Below are positions 17,641-25,605 of a stretch of DNA of 64,000 bases, piece after piece. A model generated the notes under the pieces. That model ran no database searches, had not been told where the DNA came from, and was given only the letters and a program-made list of their open reading frames with translations. This DNA is from Desulfosporosinus lacus DSM 15449. Lineage in GTDB: Bacteria > Bacillota > Desulfitobacteriia > Desulfitobacteriales > Desulfitobacteriaceae. The stretch spans positions 92,700-156,699 of the forward strand of contig NZ_FQXJ01000012.1 in NCBI RefSeq assembly GCF_900129935.1, read 5' to 3'. The position numbers were made by a program, and so were the translations under genes. Position 1 is the first letter of the stretch. The number at the start of each line of letters is the position of its first letter.

Positions 17641-17671
17641 AACCTCCTTTGCTTAAAGGGTAGTTATGTTT
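17635..17671 (-). promoter_or_regulatory. Hairpin covering the ribosome binding site and ATG of the ADP-ribosyltransferase-like gene
   Basis: AAACATAAC (17635-17643) is the exact reverse complement of GTTATGTTT (17663-17671), and CCTTT (17646-17650) pairs with AAAGG (17655-17659). In the minus-strand transcript the Shine-Dalgarno sequence and the start codon both lie in the 3' arm, so folding would hide them. No T-run follows, which speaks against a simple terminator. Confidence 0.55.
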
Positions 17672-17754
17672 CATATTTATTTGGATAGCACCAAGAAATG
17701 ACTAATGCTGCTTTAGTTTATTATTGAGGCAAATTCTAACTCGATATCTAGACC

Positions 17755-17789
17755 AAAGAAAAAGAGCAACAACATGCGTTGTTACTCTT
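17755..17789 (-). terminator. Terminator of the NlpC/P60 gene
   Basis: On the minus strand AAGAGTAACAAC pairs with GTTGTTGCTCTT around a GCAT loop (17762-17789), and TTTTTCTTT follows directly. It lies about 20 bases after the stop of the hydrolase gene. Confidence 0.85.
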
Positions 17790-17810
17790 GAAAAGTTATT
17801 TTCATCTCTA

Positions 17811-19289
17811 TTAATACCTGCGAGCACCAAGATAACGAGAGGAGTAGAAGCTGTCACTAAGACTGGATGTTTTAACATCGCTTTGGGGATTGCTGGCGTG
17901 AACAAAACGTCCTCCACCGATATAAATACCTACATGAGAGGCACCTTTAGCATAGGTTGAAAAGAATACTAAATCACCTGCACGAAGGTCATTTTTGCTA
18001 ACTGGAGTTCCGGAAGCGAATTGTGCATAAGAGGTTCGAGGAAGAGATATACCAGAACTTGATAAGACATACTTTGTAAAACCTGAACAGTCAAAACCAC
18101 TTTTTGTCGTTCCGCCAAAAACATAAGGGGTACCTTGCAAGCTAAGTGCCCGGTCTACGATATTTGAAGAACCGCCGCTTCCGCGAGACAAGGTAGAAGC
18201 TACCATGACTGGTTGCTTACTGGGGCCCTGAGCAATGACGCGATTGACTGGATTTTGTGTTACTTTTTCATCTACTACCTGCTTGGTAACGTCGATGCCA
18301 TTTTTTTGAACATAAGAATAGGTTACTGTTTTTGAGCCATTACTGCCTTGCTCAATTACTTTTGTTTGTCCAACCTTTAGACTATTGTCTTTCTTTGTTT
18401 CGACATCATAGGGAATAGCTTCTGGACCTGTAAACGTTCCTTCACTTACAACGGTAAGATAGGGAGTTGTAGAAACTAGTTTAATAATTTGGCCGGGCTG
18501 CAATTTCGTATCCTTGCTCGTTCCCGGATTACCAGCTAATACTTCATCTGTTAACATATCGTTTTTGCGGGCAATTAGCCACCAAGAATCGTTTGGTTGT
18601 ACAGTATAATCCTTTGTAGTTACTTTGCCGTCAATCAACTCTTTGAAAGCTTGTTCAAGTGGTTTCATTTGATCTGGTTGGACTTCTGTTGCTTCAACAC
18701 TAACCTGTTCGGCAAAACTAACGGAAGTTACCTTATTTTCCTCACTGGGTTTGACATAATAGTCTTCATACTCTTCAAGAAGTTTATCGGAATCCTCTTT
18801 ACTAGGCAGATAGGCGACAACTGAACCGTCTGCTTCTAACCTATAACCTTCAAGATAAAACCCTAATTTAGCTTCTAATGTCTCTTCGTTTAAAGAAGAT
18901 TCGAAATAGACTGCGGGATTAACTCTGAGGGTTTCATAGGTGATTTGGTCATGAGTTTTGGCAACCACTCCAAATGGCTCACCTTGTTGTTTTAGAATTG
19001 TTTCGACGAGGTTTTTACCGGCATCAACATTTTTAACTAACCCAATTTGTTGGCCGTTAATCATAACCGCAGCAGCGGCAGTCGTTGTCGAAAGATAATA
19101 GGTGAGACCGCCAGTGAGGATAACCACAATAGATAAACCACCAATGACGCGCGGTGATTTCCATGAGACTTTTTGTAAGGTACTGTTGAAAAATCGTTTG
19201 AGCAACGTTTTTTTCTGAGTCCAATTGAAATGTTTGATTCTAGTATGTATCGAACCTTTTAACCGTAATATGACTGGAGACAAATGCAT
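17811..19289 (-). CDS. Membrane-anchored LysM-G5-NlpC/P60 peptidoglycan hydrolase
   Basis: A 492-residue protein with a basic N-terminus, one membrane segment at about residues 47-70 (VIGGLSIVVILTGGLTYYL), and an extracytoplasmic part. That part contains a LysM motif (YTVQPNDSWWLIARKNDM to LQPGQIIKL, about 248-293), a G5-type domain (about 296-370) and a C-terminal NlpC/P60 domain. The catalytic cysteine is in DCSGF and the histidines in SHVGIYIG and RFVHAS. It cleaves peptide bonds in the stem peptide of the wall, with LysM giving glycan binding. A c-di-AMP riboswitch lies upstream. That messenger reports potassium and turgor status, and ydaO switches commonly control wall hydrolases. A clear terminator follows the gene. 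Confidence 0.93.
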   Translation of the reverse strand: MHLSPVILRLKGSIHTRIKHFNWTQKKTLLKRFFNSTLQKVSWKSPRVIGGLSIVVILTGGLTYYLSTTTAAAAVMINGQQIGLVKNVDAGKNLVETILKQQGEPFGVVAKTHDQITYETLRVNPAVYFESSLNEETLEAKLGFYLEGYRLEADGSVVAYLPSKEDSDKLLEEYEDYYVKPSEENKVTSVSFAEQVSVEATEVQPDQMKPLEQAFKELIDGKVTTKDYTVQPNDSWWLIARKNDMLTDEVLAGNPGTSKDTKLQPGQIIKLVSTTPYLTVVSEGTFTGPEAIPYDVETKKDNSLKVGQTKVIEQGSNGSKTVTYSYVQKNGIDVTKQVVDEKVTQNPVNRVIAQGPSKQPVMVASTLSRGSGGSSNIVDRALSLQGTPYVFGGTTKSGFDCSGFTKYVLSSSGISLPRTSYAQFASGTPVSKNDLRAGDLVFFSTYAKGASHVGIYIGGGRFVHASNPQSDVKTSSLSDSFYSSRYLGARRY

Positions 19290-19304
19290 ATTTCTTTCAC
19301 CTTT

Positions 19305-19428
19305 CTCAGCTTACGAGGTTAGTTGACGGATTCGGGCACAAGGTGTAAGCCCTACGCATATTGGTATGCGTTTCACCCCATAAAAAAAGATCCCCCGCTC
19401 TAGGTATCCTAGATTCAGCCTTTGTTTT
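19305..19428 (-). ncRNA. ydaO/yuaA-type c-di-AMP riboswitch
   Basis: Read on the minus strand the leader shows the conserved blocks of this riboswitch in order: AGGCTGAATC, then AGAGCGGGGGA, then GGGGTGAAACGC, then AGGGCTTACACC, and finally CCCGAATCCGTCAACTAAC ending in CTCGTAAGC (19309-19320). It ends 20 bases before the start of the hydrolase gene. Binding of c-di-AMP normally turns expression off. The boundaries are approximate. Confidence 0.92.
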
Positions 19429-19554
19429 TTGCGTCGACATAATATATTCGACATGATACGGAGATTTCCTCTAAAATTAATCGTAGAAATAAATGGTAAT
19501 TGGCATTCCAAGACTTATTAGGAACCTAATTTTAGATCAACTTAGTACAAGATT

Positions 19555-20274
19555 TTATTGAGAGAGGCCTCCATCGATGATTTTCCTGACCCTTTCCGGC
19601 AATTCCGCGGCTTGCTCCTTGGTTAGTTTGGCAGTTGGGATGGGGTCAAAAATAGTTATCTCTACATGGGCTGGCTTAATTTTAAAGCCGTTTTGTTCCA
19701 TTATCTTATACGAACCGCGTATCCTAATCGGAACAATGGGAACACCAGCCTTAAACGCTAACTTCAAGCTCCCAGGTTTAAATTCGCCTAAAGTTTCACC
19801 TTTGCTGCGAGTGCCTTCAGGGAAAATGACCATAGAATATCCTTCTTTAAGATGTTCTGCAGCCTGGTTTATAACTTTAAGAGATTGTCGAATATCTGAA
19901 CGGTCCATAAAAACACACTTCAAATGAGTCATCCAGGTTCGAATTAGGGGTAATTTTAGAAGCTCGACTTTTGCAATAAAGGCCTTTGGCTTATCAATAT
20001 AACCGAGGAGAATAGGGATGTCAAAATTCCCCTGGTGATTGCTGACGAAAAGAACTGAGCCATCAGTAGGGATGTTCTCCTCCCCACTGATGGTAACAGT
20101 GACTCCTGCAAGCTTAACGAGAGAATGAGCCCATTTCTTTGCCGTTTGGTTTGCGAGCTGGTCATGTTCAACGGTTTTTCCCATTTTTTCTAATAGGTTA
20201 ACTTTTAATAGTGTTGGTTGAATGGCCATGAGGTGTATCCAAAAATATGTAAACCATAGAATTGTTCGAAACAT
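19555..20274 (-). CDS. plsC: 1-acyl-sn-glycerol-3-phosphate acyltransferase
   Basis: A 239-residue membrane-associated acyltransferase with the NHQGNFD (H-x4-D) catalytic motif near residue 84, the glycerol-phosphate motif FPEGTRSKGE near 154 and PIVPI near 179, in the expected order. It acylates lysophosphatidate to phosphatidate in phospholipid synthesis. The longest frame begins at 20343, but GAGGAG lies eight bases before the ATG at 20274, which gives the usual hydrophobic N-terminus (MFRTILWFTYFW). It appears to be a single-gene unit on the minus strand. Acyl-CoA or acyl-ACP specificity cannot be told from the sequence. Confidence 0.92.
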   Translation of the reverse strand: MFRTILWFTYFWIHLMAIQPTLLKVNLLEKMGKTVEHDQLANQTAKKWAHSLVKLAGVTVTISGEENIPTDGSVLFVSNHQGNFDIPILLGYIDKPKAFIAKVELLKLPLIRTWMTHLKCVFMDRSDIRQSLKVINQAAEHLKEGYSMVIFPEGTRSKGETLGEFKPGSLKLAFKAGVPIVPIRIRGSYKIMEQNGFKIKPAHVEITIFDPIPTAKLTKEQAAELPERVRKIIDGGLSQ

Positions 20275-20449
20275 AAATGTACTCCTCATCCTTGTTTTTA
20301 GGATATTATACCAAATACTAAGATCTACAGGAAATATAAACATAAAATTCCTTAGTAACTATTTCATAAGCTGTCCGTATAAGTTCCGGACGCCGGATAG
20401 GTTATTGATAAATTTATATATGTGTTAGTTAAGGAAGTCTTTGAATCCA

Positions 20450-20611
20450 TTACCATAATAGGTGTTGGTTTCTGTTATCCACCACTTGCTTGAGTGAAGT
20501 AATAATATAAACAATAAAAATAAAGGCAGCCAGTGACAATATAGGAGCAAAGTAAGCAAAGGGCTGCGCCCATAAGAGTGTACCATGTGCATACAAGTAC
20601 CATAATGGCAT
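20450..20611 (-). CDS. Small single-span membrane protein, last gene of an unrecognised membrane operon
   Basis: This 53-residue protein begins MPLWYLYAHGTLLW. It has one strong hydrophobic helix at about residues 17-40 (FAYFAPILSLAAFIFIVYIITS) and a short polar tail. The ATG at 20611 has GGAGG eight bases upstream. The longer frame to 20680 adds an unlikely N-terminus. It lies 69 bases after the stop of the 275-residue protein with the internal duplication. No family is recognised. The good start site and the co-directional arrangement support a real gene, perhaps a subunit of a membrane complex with the three upstream proteins. Confidence 0.6.
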   Translation of the reverse strand: MPLWYLYAHGTLLWAQPFAYFAPILSLAAFIFIVYIITSLKQVVDNRNQHLLW

Positions 20612-20680
20612 AAAACAAACCTCCAATCTGTAGATATTTATTATTACGCACTTTATTGTTTGATTCGCTTCGATTATCAC

Positions 20681-21508
20681 CTATTCGCGTGTCGTTTCTC
20701 CATAAATATAAATCTGACCAGTAATAAAAAGACCCACTGAAAGCAACAATACTGCCAACTGTAGTGGAAAGGGTGAGTAAAGATCCAAAAATCTTATTAT
20801 GCTATGAAGGGTTTCGTTGGGCTCGAGAGCTTGCTTAAGGCTGATTTCTACGTGTCTTAAATCAAGATTTAGAAGACCCAAGGACGTACGTCTGCCAAGA
20901 ATAGGATAATAAATTGATATTCTGGGAGTTAACGTGAATGGATCACGAGAATAAAGTAAGTCTTGAGGTTCTTGCTCTTTGGTTGTCTCGATCACTTCTT
21001 CCTGTTGGTCAACAAGTAAACTAGAATAACCGTAAATGGTTTCTTTTAGATTATTTAGCTCATTCGCTAATTCCAATTGAGCTGCCTGAACCAATCTGTT
21101 AGCCCCATCAGTAATGGCAAGACCAAATGCAGAAAACATTAGCAATAAAGTAAGAGGAAATGGGGGTCTTAAATCTATTATTTGGAACATAAGGTAAACG
21201 GTCTCGTTAGGATCTATCTGTTGCCGCCAATGAACGCCGACTTCTCTAAGACCTAAAATTGAAATGCCAATGGCGTTGTAAGGTTGAATTAAGAACCAAA
21301 AATAGATGGAATGAGGACATAGGTTGAAAGGGTTTAGCTTATCAGCAAAGAGTATTCGTATTTTTTTAAGCACTGTGGAGTAATGCTTCTCGAAAGCTCT
21401 GCGCTCCAATTGCAGTGACTTAAAAAGGATGGGATGCTTATAAAAGTATTTATTTAGATAGTCTTGTAAGACGTTGCTTATTTTAAATTGGGAATGCAAT
21501 CGCTTCAC
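20681..21508 (-). CDS. Unrecognised membrane protein with an internal duplication
   Basis: With a GTG start at 21508 this is a 275-residue protein; an ATG at 21574 would overlap the upstream gene by 59 bases. Two hydrophobic helices each follow the same pattern: D/E-P-N-E-T, about ten residues, D-L, then P-F-P-L and a hydrophobic helix ending G-L-x-I-T. These stretches, near residues 99-133 and 228-262 of the GTG-started form, mark an internal repeat. Each is preceded by a L-x-x-L-D/R-L-R or LGLREV segment. A charged region with Q and E runs lies between the repeats. AGGGACGGA precedes the GTG. No family is recognised and no enzyme motif is visible. It is probably a structural or sensory membrane protein. 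Confidence 0.6.
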   Translation of the reverse strand: MKRLHSQFKISNVLQDYLNKYFYKHPILFKSLQLERRAFEKHYSTVLKKIRILFADKLNPFNLCPHSIYFWFLIQPYNAIGISILGLREVGVHWRQQIDPNETVYLMFQIIDLRPPFPLTLLLMFSAFGLAITDGANRLVQAAQLELANELNNLKETIYGYSSLLVDQQEEVIETTKEQEPQDLLYSRDPFTLTPRISIYYPILGRRTSLGLLNLDLRHVEISLKQALEPNETLHSIIRFLDLYSPFPLQLAVLLLSVGLFITGQIYIYGETTRE

Positions 21509-21515
21509 TCCGTCC

Positions 21516-21770
21516 CTAAAACTGTTCGATGATTCTTTCTCCGGCTTTTTCAATTGGTTCCACCGTATAGCCAACTGTGTTTAAAATAAGCCAAGTCCAA
21601 AAAAGTGAATTTACGATGGCCAAGACGGTGGGGACTGGTAGCCAAATACCCCAGAACTTGGTGTTTGGATTTGAAGATTGAGGCAAGTTGCCCTGTATAT
21701 GGCTTGGCATAGCTTTCTTGTCATTTAGCTGGTTTTGTTGATTACATCGTAGATTGAAGGTAATATTCAT
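21516..21770 (-). CDS. Small single-span membrane protein, second gene of the membrane operon
   Basis: This 84-residue protein has a polar, asparagine/glutamine-rich first 35 residues, a hydrophobic helix at about 43-67 (LPVPTVLAIVNSLFWTWLIL) and a charged tail. Of two possible ATGs (21776 and 21770), the second lies nine bases after AAGAAGG and is preferred. The gene ends seven bases before the GTG of the duplicated-domain protein, which suggests coupling. It is not recognised as a known family. The absence of a cleavable signal and the position of the helix suggest a bitopic protein. Confidence 0.55.
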   Translation of the reverse strand: MNITFNLRCNQQNQLNDKKAMPSHIQGNLPQSSNPNTKFWGIWLPVPTVLAIVNSLFWTWLILNTVGYTVEPIEKAGERIIEQF

Positions 21771-21784
21771 GATCATTTTCCTTC

Positions 21785-21907
21785 TTATCGATTAATTGTT
21801 GCATAATTTCGGAATACGACGCCCCCCAAGATGATCGAGACGATGAAAGATCCGACTAACCAAATAACCCAATAACTTTGGATGACCCACAAGGAATATT
21901 CTGGCAA
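21785..21907 (-). CDS. Very small (40-residue) membrane protein, first gene of the membrane operon
   Basis: A TTG at 21907 with AAAGGAGA eight bases upstream opens a 40-codon frame. It is almost entirely one hydrophobic helix (residues 6-32, with WVIWLVGSFIVSIILGG) followed by a basic R-N-Y-A-T-I-N-R end. The stop lies 14 bases before the next gene's start, in the same direction. A gene of this size is easily missed by automatic calling. The strong ribosome binding site, complete transmembrane helix and operon position support it. No family is recognised. Confidence 0.55.
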   Translation of the reverse strand: MPEYSLWVIQSYWVIWLVGSFIVSIILGGVVFRNYATINR

Positions 21908-22086
21908 TATCAACGTCTCCTTTCACGATATATTTACATAATATTCCAATATAACGAACTTTGTGCGATATAGTTGCTATAAGAGCACTTTTTTAGAAGT
22001 GCAGAGATTCATGGAGGGCCTCTAGGGCAACGTTGGCAAGTAAATTAATCGCGAAGACTTGACAGCTGGCGTCAAGAAAATTATTA

Positions 22087-22127
22087 TTAGTATAATAAAG
22101 ATACTATAATTAGTATACTTACTTTCA
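22087..22127. promoter_or_regulatory. A/T-rich TTAGTAT/ACTA repeats before the HxlR gene (possible operator)
   Basis: The stretch holds ATTAGTATAATAAAGATACTATAATTAGTATACTTACTTT. ATTAGTAT occurs twice, and AGTAT/ATACT form inverted pairs around TATAAT-like boxes. HxlR proteins often bind such dyads near their own promoters. It lies 16-56 bases before the start codon. Regulation by the adjacent protein is an inference. Confidence 0.4.
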
Positions 22128-22142
22128 GGAAGGTAATTCACA

Positions 22143-22787
22143 ATGACACGAAAGTACAACCATTATTGTCCTGTGGCTTTTTCATTAGAGGTAATTGGTG
22201 GCAAATGGTCTTTTACTATCATTCGAGATTTGCTCACTAGACCCCAACGGTTTAGTGACCTATTGCAGTACTCGAGCAACGTCACGCCTAAGGGACTTAC
22301 GCTTGCACTCCGGCAACTTGAGGAGACTGGAATTGTCGAACGAGAGGAACAGCCGGGCCATCGCGAGGTCTGGTACAGGCTAACGCGTGCAGGTCAAGAC
22401 CTGCGTCCTGTGGTGGAGGCGATGAAGGAGTGGGGCCTGAAACATGCAATGCGGCCACCATTGCCAGGCGAAGTGGTTCGTCCTGATCTAGCGATGGATG
22501 TCCTTACAGATTCTCTCAATAAACGAGGCCGTAAGTTGCCTCAACCCACAACATGGTTGATGTGTTTCACGCATGGGGGAACCCATGTCTTATCCTTTGA
22601 TGGTGATCGATGGTCAACAAGTAAAGGAGAGAAAGCAGATCCGGACGTCCGAGTGACGGTATCTCCCGAAGCGTGGGCGACATTTTTGGCCGTTAAACGG
22701 AGTGAGAGAAATCAGTACGTGCAATCTATGCAACTCGATGGCTCATCCGAAGGTGTAAAGCAGTTTCTGCAGTCTTTCGTCGATTAA
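22143..22787 (+). CDS. HxlR-family transcriptional regulator with a C-terminal SCP2-like extension
   Basis: Residues 1-105 are a HxlR winged helix: the N-terminal cysteine in HYCPVAFSLEVIGGKWSF, then F-S-D-L-L recognition helix region, then LTRAGQDL. HxlR proteins are usually about 110-120 residues; this one has 214. The extra 100 residues (TWLMCFTHGG, LSFDGDRW, PDVRVTVSPEAWATF) resemble the SCP2 sterol-carrier fold, which binds hydrophobic ligands, so it could act as a one-component sensor. The gene is richer in G and C than its neighbours, which may indicate transfer. The ATG at 22143 has AGGAAGG upstream. Dyad sequences lie just before it, and the oxidoreductase gene downstream is a possible target. 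Confidence 0.8.
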   Translation: MTRKYNHYCPVAFSLEVIGGKWSFTIIRDLLTRPQRFSDLLQYSSNVTPKGLTLALRQLEETGIVEREEQPGHREVWYRLTRAGQDLRPVVEAMKEWGLKHAMRPPLPGEVVRPDLAMDVLTDSLNKRGRKLPQPTTWLMCFTHGGTHVLSFDGDRWSTSKGEKADPDVRVTVSPEAWATFLAVKRSERNQYVQSMQLDGSSEGVKQFLQSFVD

Positions 22788-22976
22788 AATCACTTTACTA
22801 ACAGCTTAGAAAACGGTATTGGAATCGAAGTAGAAGGCTAATAAGTTTTGATTTTCCAGGTAGCTATTCGCAGTATTTTTATTGGCTCAAGCCCTTCTAT
22901 TTGATTTAGAAATTCCTGAGAGGAGAGGTAAGAAGGAGTGAATAGAAAAAATCTAGGATGAAGAGGAGGGGAAATT

Positions 22977-25223
22977 TTGAGCGAATGGAAAAAGACCAGT
23001 TGCGTGCTTTGTGCCCAAAATTGCGGTCTCGAGGCGTTGGTGGAGAATAACCAAATTGTTAAGGTCAAACCTGACAAAGATAATCCCCGCAGCCAGGGAT
23101 ATGCTTGCCGAAAGGGGCTCAATATCGCTTATTACCAGCATCACAGTGATCGTCTTACTCACCCGTTGAAAAAAGTGGGGAACGATTTTGTACCTATTTC
23201 TTGGGATCAGGCACTCGCTGAGATCGCGGAGAAACTCAGGTCTATCGTAGATGAGCATGGGCCACGTTCCTTGGCCTTTATGGGTCTGGGAGGCTTGGGC
23301 GGTCATTCTGAAGCCGTTTTCGGACTTCGTCTTTTACGTTCTTTGGGCTCGAAATACTACTATAATGCCTTGGCTGGCGAACTTACCGGTTTATACTGGG
23401 GCTATGGTCGAACAATAGGCAGGCAATATAATTTTACGATTTTCGATCACGATCAGACGGATCTCCTTTTAGCCATTGGTTGGAACGGTTGGATGAGCCA
23501 TCAGATGCCTCAGGCCAGAAGGTACCTTGATAAGATGTCCAAAGACCCAGGAAAACTGTTAGTAGTCATAGATCCCCGTCCTTCAGAGACTGCAAAAAAA
23601 GCAGATATTCATCTGGCTTTGCGTCCAGGTACAGATGCCCTCCTAACTCGTGCGTTGATCGCCATCATCTTACAGGAAGGGTGGCAAAATCAATCATATA
23701 TTGACCTGCATGTCAGTCAGTTTGAGCAGATCCATCCTTGGTTTAAGGATTTTGAAGCCAGGGAAGCCTGCAGAGTATGTGAACTGGACTATGATCAAGT
23801 CAAAGAAGTTGCGCGACTTTTTGCCACGCGAAAATCATCCCTTCATGCTGACCTGGGGGTACTTATGGGCAGGCATAGTTCAGTGACGACTTATTTAGAA
23901 ATTATACTGCTCGCCATTTGTGGACGCCTTTTTGTTCCAGGAGGTAATGTTGTTCCAGGTTATTTAATGACCATGGGACCACATACGGATGATCGAAATC
24001 CCAAGCACTGGAAAACTATGTCGACCGGTTTCCCTACAATTCTAGGTATGTATCCACCTAACGCAATGCCAGAAGAAATTGACAATAACCACCCCGAACG
24101 GCTGCGGGCGGTACTTATTTCTTCCAGTAACCCTGTGCGCTCTTTTGCTGACACGACGGCCTATGAACAAGCCTTCTCCAAGCTAGATCTATTGGTTACT
24201 ATTGATATTGCCATGACGGAAACAGCTAAGATGTCAGATTACGTATTGCCAGATCACTCGCTTTATGAGAGATGGGATACTACTTACTTCCAGCTCAATT
24301 ATCCCGAAATATATTGCCAAATGCGTCAGCCCATCGTGAAACCAGAGGGGGAACTCCTGGAAGGGAGTGAGATCTTTACTCGTTTGGCCGATATACTAGG
24401 CTTTATTCCGGCAATCCCAGAATCACTTTATTCTGCTGCTAAAAAATCCCGAATAGAATATGGTCAGGCATTATATGCCTATATGAAATCGGAACCGAAG
24501 GCAGCGGCAATAATGCCATTTGTGGTGGCTAAAACTCTAGGCAAAGAAATGGGATCAGTTAACTTAGCCTGGATGTGGGCTCTGCTTCAAACTGTCCCTC
24601 AGAGTTTTAAGGAAAATGCAGTTCGGGCTGGCTTCAAACTCGGTCTCACTATGGGTGATGACATCTTTCAAGCAATCCTTGATCATCCGGAAGGTTTATG
24701 GATCGGTAAGGTGGACCCAGACAACAACTTTGCCAACCTAAAAACGGATGATAATCGCATCAACTTATATATACCAGAAGTCGAAGAATGGGTTACGGGC
24801 ATAACCCCAGAGTATGAAGAAGAACAACTTCAGTCTGAAGGTAAGTACCCCTTTGTTCTTTTGGCAGGACGGCACATGGATGAGAATGCCAATACCTTAA
24901 TGCGGAATCCTGAGTGGAACCGTGGGCGAAGAGCTTGTACCGTGGCTATGAATCCGGAGGATGCCGAACGGCTGGGCCTAAATGACCAACAAATCGTGAA
25001 GGTTACCACTGAAGCAGGGACGGTGAACATCGAACTGGAAACCACCACGGACACTCGCCCCGGAATGGTGATCATTCCGCACGGTTTTGGGTTGGAATTT
25101 AACGGAGAGATATACGGAGTGGGGGTCAATCGATTGACCAAAAATACTAATCGCGATCGCATTGCAGGTACACCTTTACATCGCTATGTGCGCTGTCAGG
25201 TGGAAGCGGTTATCGATTCTTAA
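22977..25223 (+). CDS. Molybdopterin-dependent oxidoreductase (DMSO reductase superfamily), orphan catalytic subunit
   Basis: A 748-residue protein of the Mo/W-bis-MGD family. An N-terminal [4Fe-4S] motif (C-x2-C-x3-C near residues 9-16, with the fourth cysteine near 43 in YACRKG) is followed by the molybdopterin domains. The last 130 residues form the dinucleotide-binding domain (near LLAGRHMDENANT). There is no Tat signal, so it is cytoplasmic. No iron-sulfur or membrane subunit, nor chaperone, is next to it, which is unusual outside formate dehydrogenase H and acetylene-hydratase-like proteins. No selenocysteine TGA occurs in frame. The start is a TTG at 22977 after AGGAGGGG. The substrate cannot be inferred. 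Confidence 0.9.
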   Translation: MSEWKKTSCVLCAQNCGLEALVENNQIVKVKPDKDNPRSQGYACRKGLNIAYYQHHSDRLTHPLKKVGNDFVPISWDQALAEIAEKLRSIVDEHGPRSLAFMGLGGLGGHSEAVFGLRLLRSLGSKYYYNALAGELTGLYWGYGRTIGRQYNFTIFDHDQTDLLLAIGWNGWMSHQMPQARRYLDKMSKDPGKLLVVIDPRPSETAKKADIHLALRPGTDALLTRALIAIILQEGWQNQSYIDLHVSQFEQIHPWFKDFEAREACRVCELDYDQVKEVARLFATRKSSLHADLGVLMGRHSSVTTYLEIILLAICGRLFVPGGNVVPGYLMTMGPHTDDRNPKHWKTMSTGFPTILGMYPPNAMPEEIDNNHPERLRAVLISSSNPVRSFADTTAYEQAFSKLDLLVTIDIAMTETAKMSDYVLPDHSLYERWDTTYFQLNYPEIYCQMRQPIVKPEGELLEGSEIFTRLADILGFIPAIPESLYSAAKKSRIEYGQALYAYMKSEPKAAAIMPFVVAKTLGKEMGSVNLAWMWALLQTVPQSFKENAVRAGFKLGLTMGDDIFQAILDHPEGLWIGKVDPDNNFANLKTDDNRINLYIPEVEEWVTGITPEYEEEQLQSEGKYPFVLLAGRHMDENANTLMRNPEWNRGRRACTVAMNPEDAERLGLNDQQIVKVTTEAGTVNIELETTTDTRPGMVIIPHGFGLEFNGEIYGVGVNRLTKNTNRDRIAGTPLHRYVRCQVEAVIDS

Positions 25224-25340
25224 GAAACACAATTCAAGATGGCCGATGGTTAGGGAGATGTGCGACCTGGAAAGAATGAGTAATCTTATAAATGGCTAAG
25301 ATAAGAATGACATAGGACTTCGGGCAGAGGGTAAGCACTA

Positions 25341-25454
25341 ATGACCGAGATGGTAAGCGACCCCGATCCCGAAAAATCGGGAAGAGTTATCAAAGCAATG
25401 CTCCAGATGAAGAAAATGGATATAAAGACTTTAAAGCAAGGGTATGAGGGATAG
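25341..25454 (+). pseudogene. C-terminal fragment of a VOC/PhnB-like (glyoxalase-fold) gene
   Basis: The frame from 25341 reads [20 protein letters not shown] and continues [17 protein letters not shown] before a TAG. This matches the conserved tail of PhnB-like VOC proteins (T-E-M-x-x-D-P-D-P-E-K, then MLQMKKIDI). The rest of the gene is missing; upstream bases do not continue it in any frame. The gap 25224-25596 otherwise holds a hairpin with a T-run (GGGCACTC/GGGTGCTC, 25464-25490), probably the terminator that once followed the gene. Confidence 0.6.
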
Positions 25455-25463
25455 GATTATGAA

Positions 25464-25490
25464 GGGCACTCAATTAATGGGTGCTCTTTT
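25464..25490 (+). terminator. Hairpin terminator after the VOC fragment
   Basis: GGGCACTC (25464-25471) pairs with GGGTGCTC (25479-25486) through two G-U wobbles, and TTTT follows. Confidence 0.6.
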
Positions 25491-25605
25491 CAATTTAAGG
25501 ATTTGAATTGCAGTACATACCAGTGAATATTTGAAAATATTTCACCCGTAAAATGAACTTATTAGGTAAGATAGAACTCATAGGTATAGAAGTGAGGTGA
25601 AAGCT

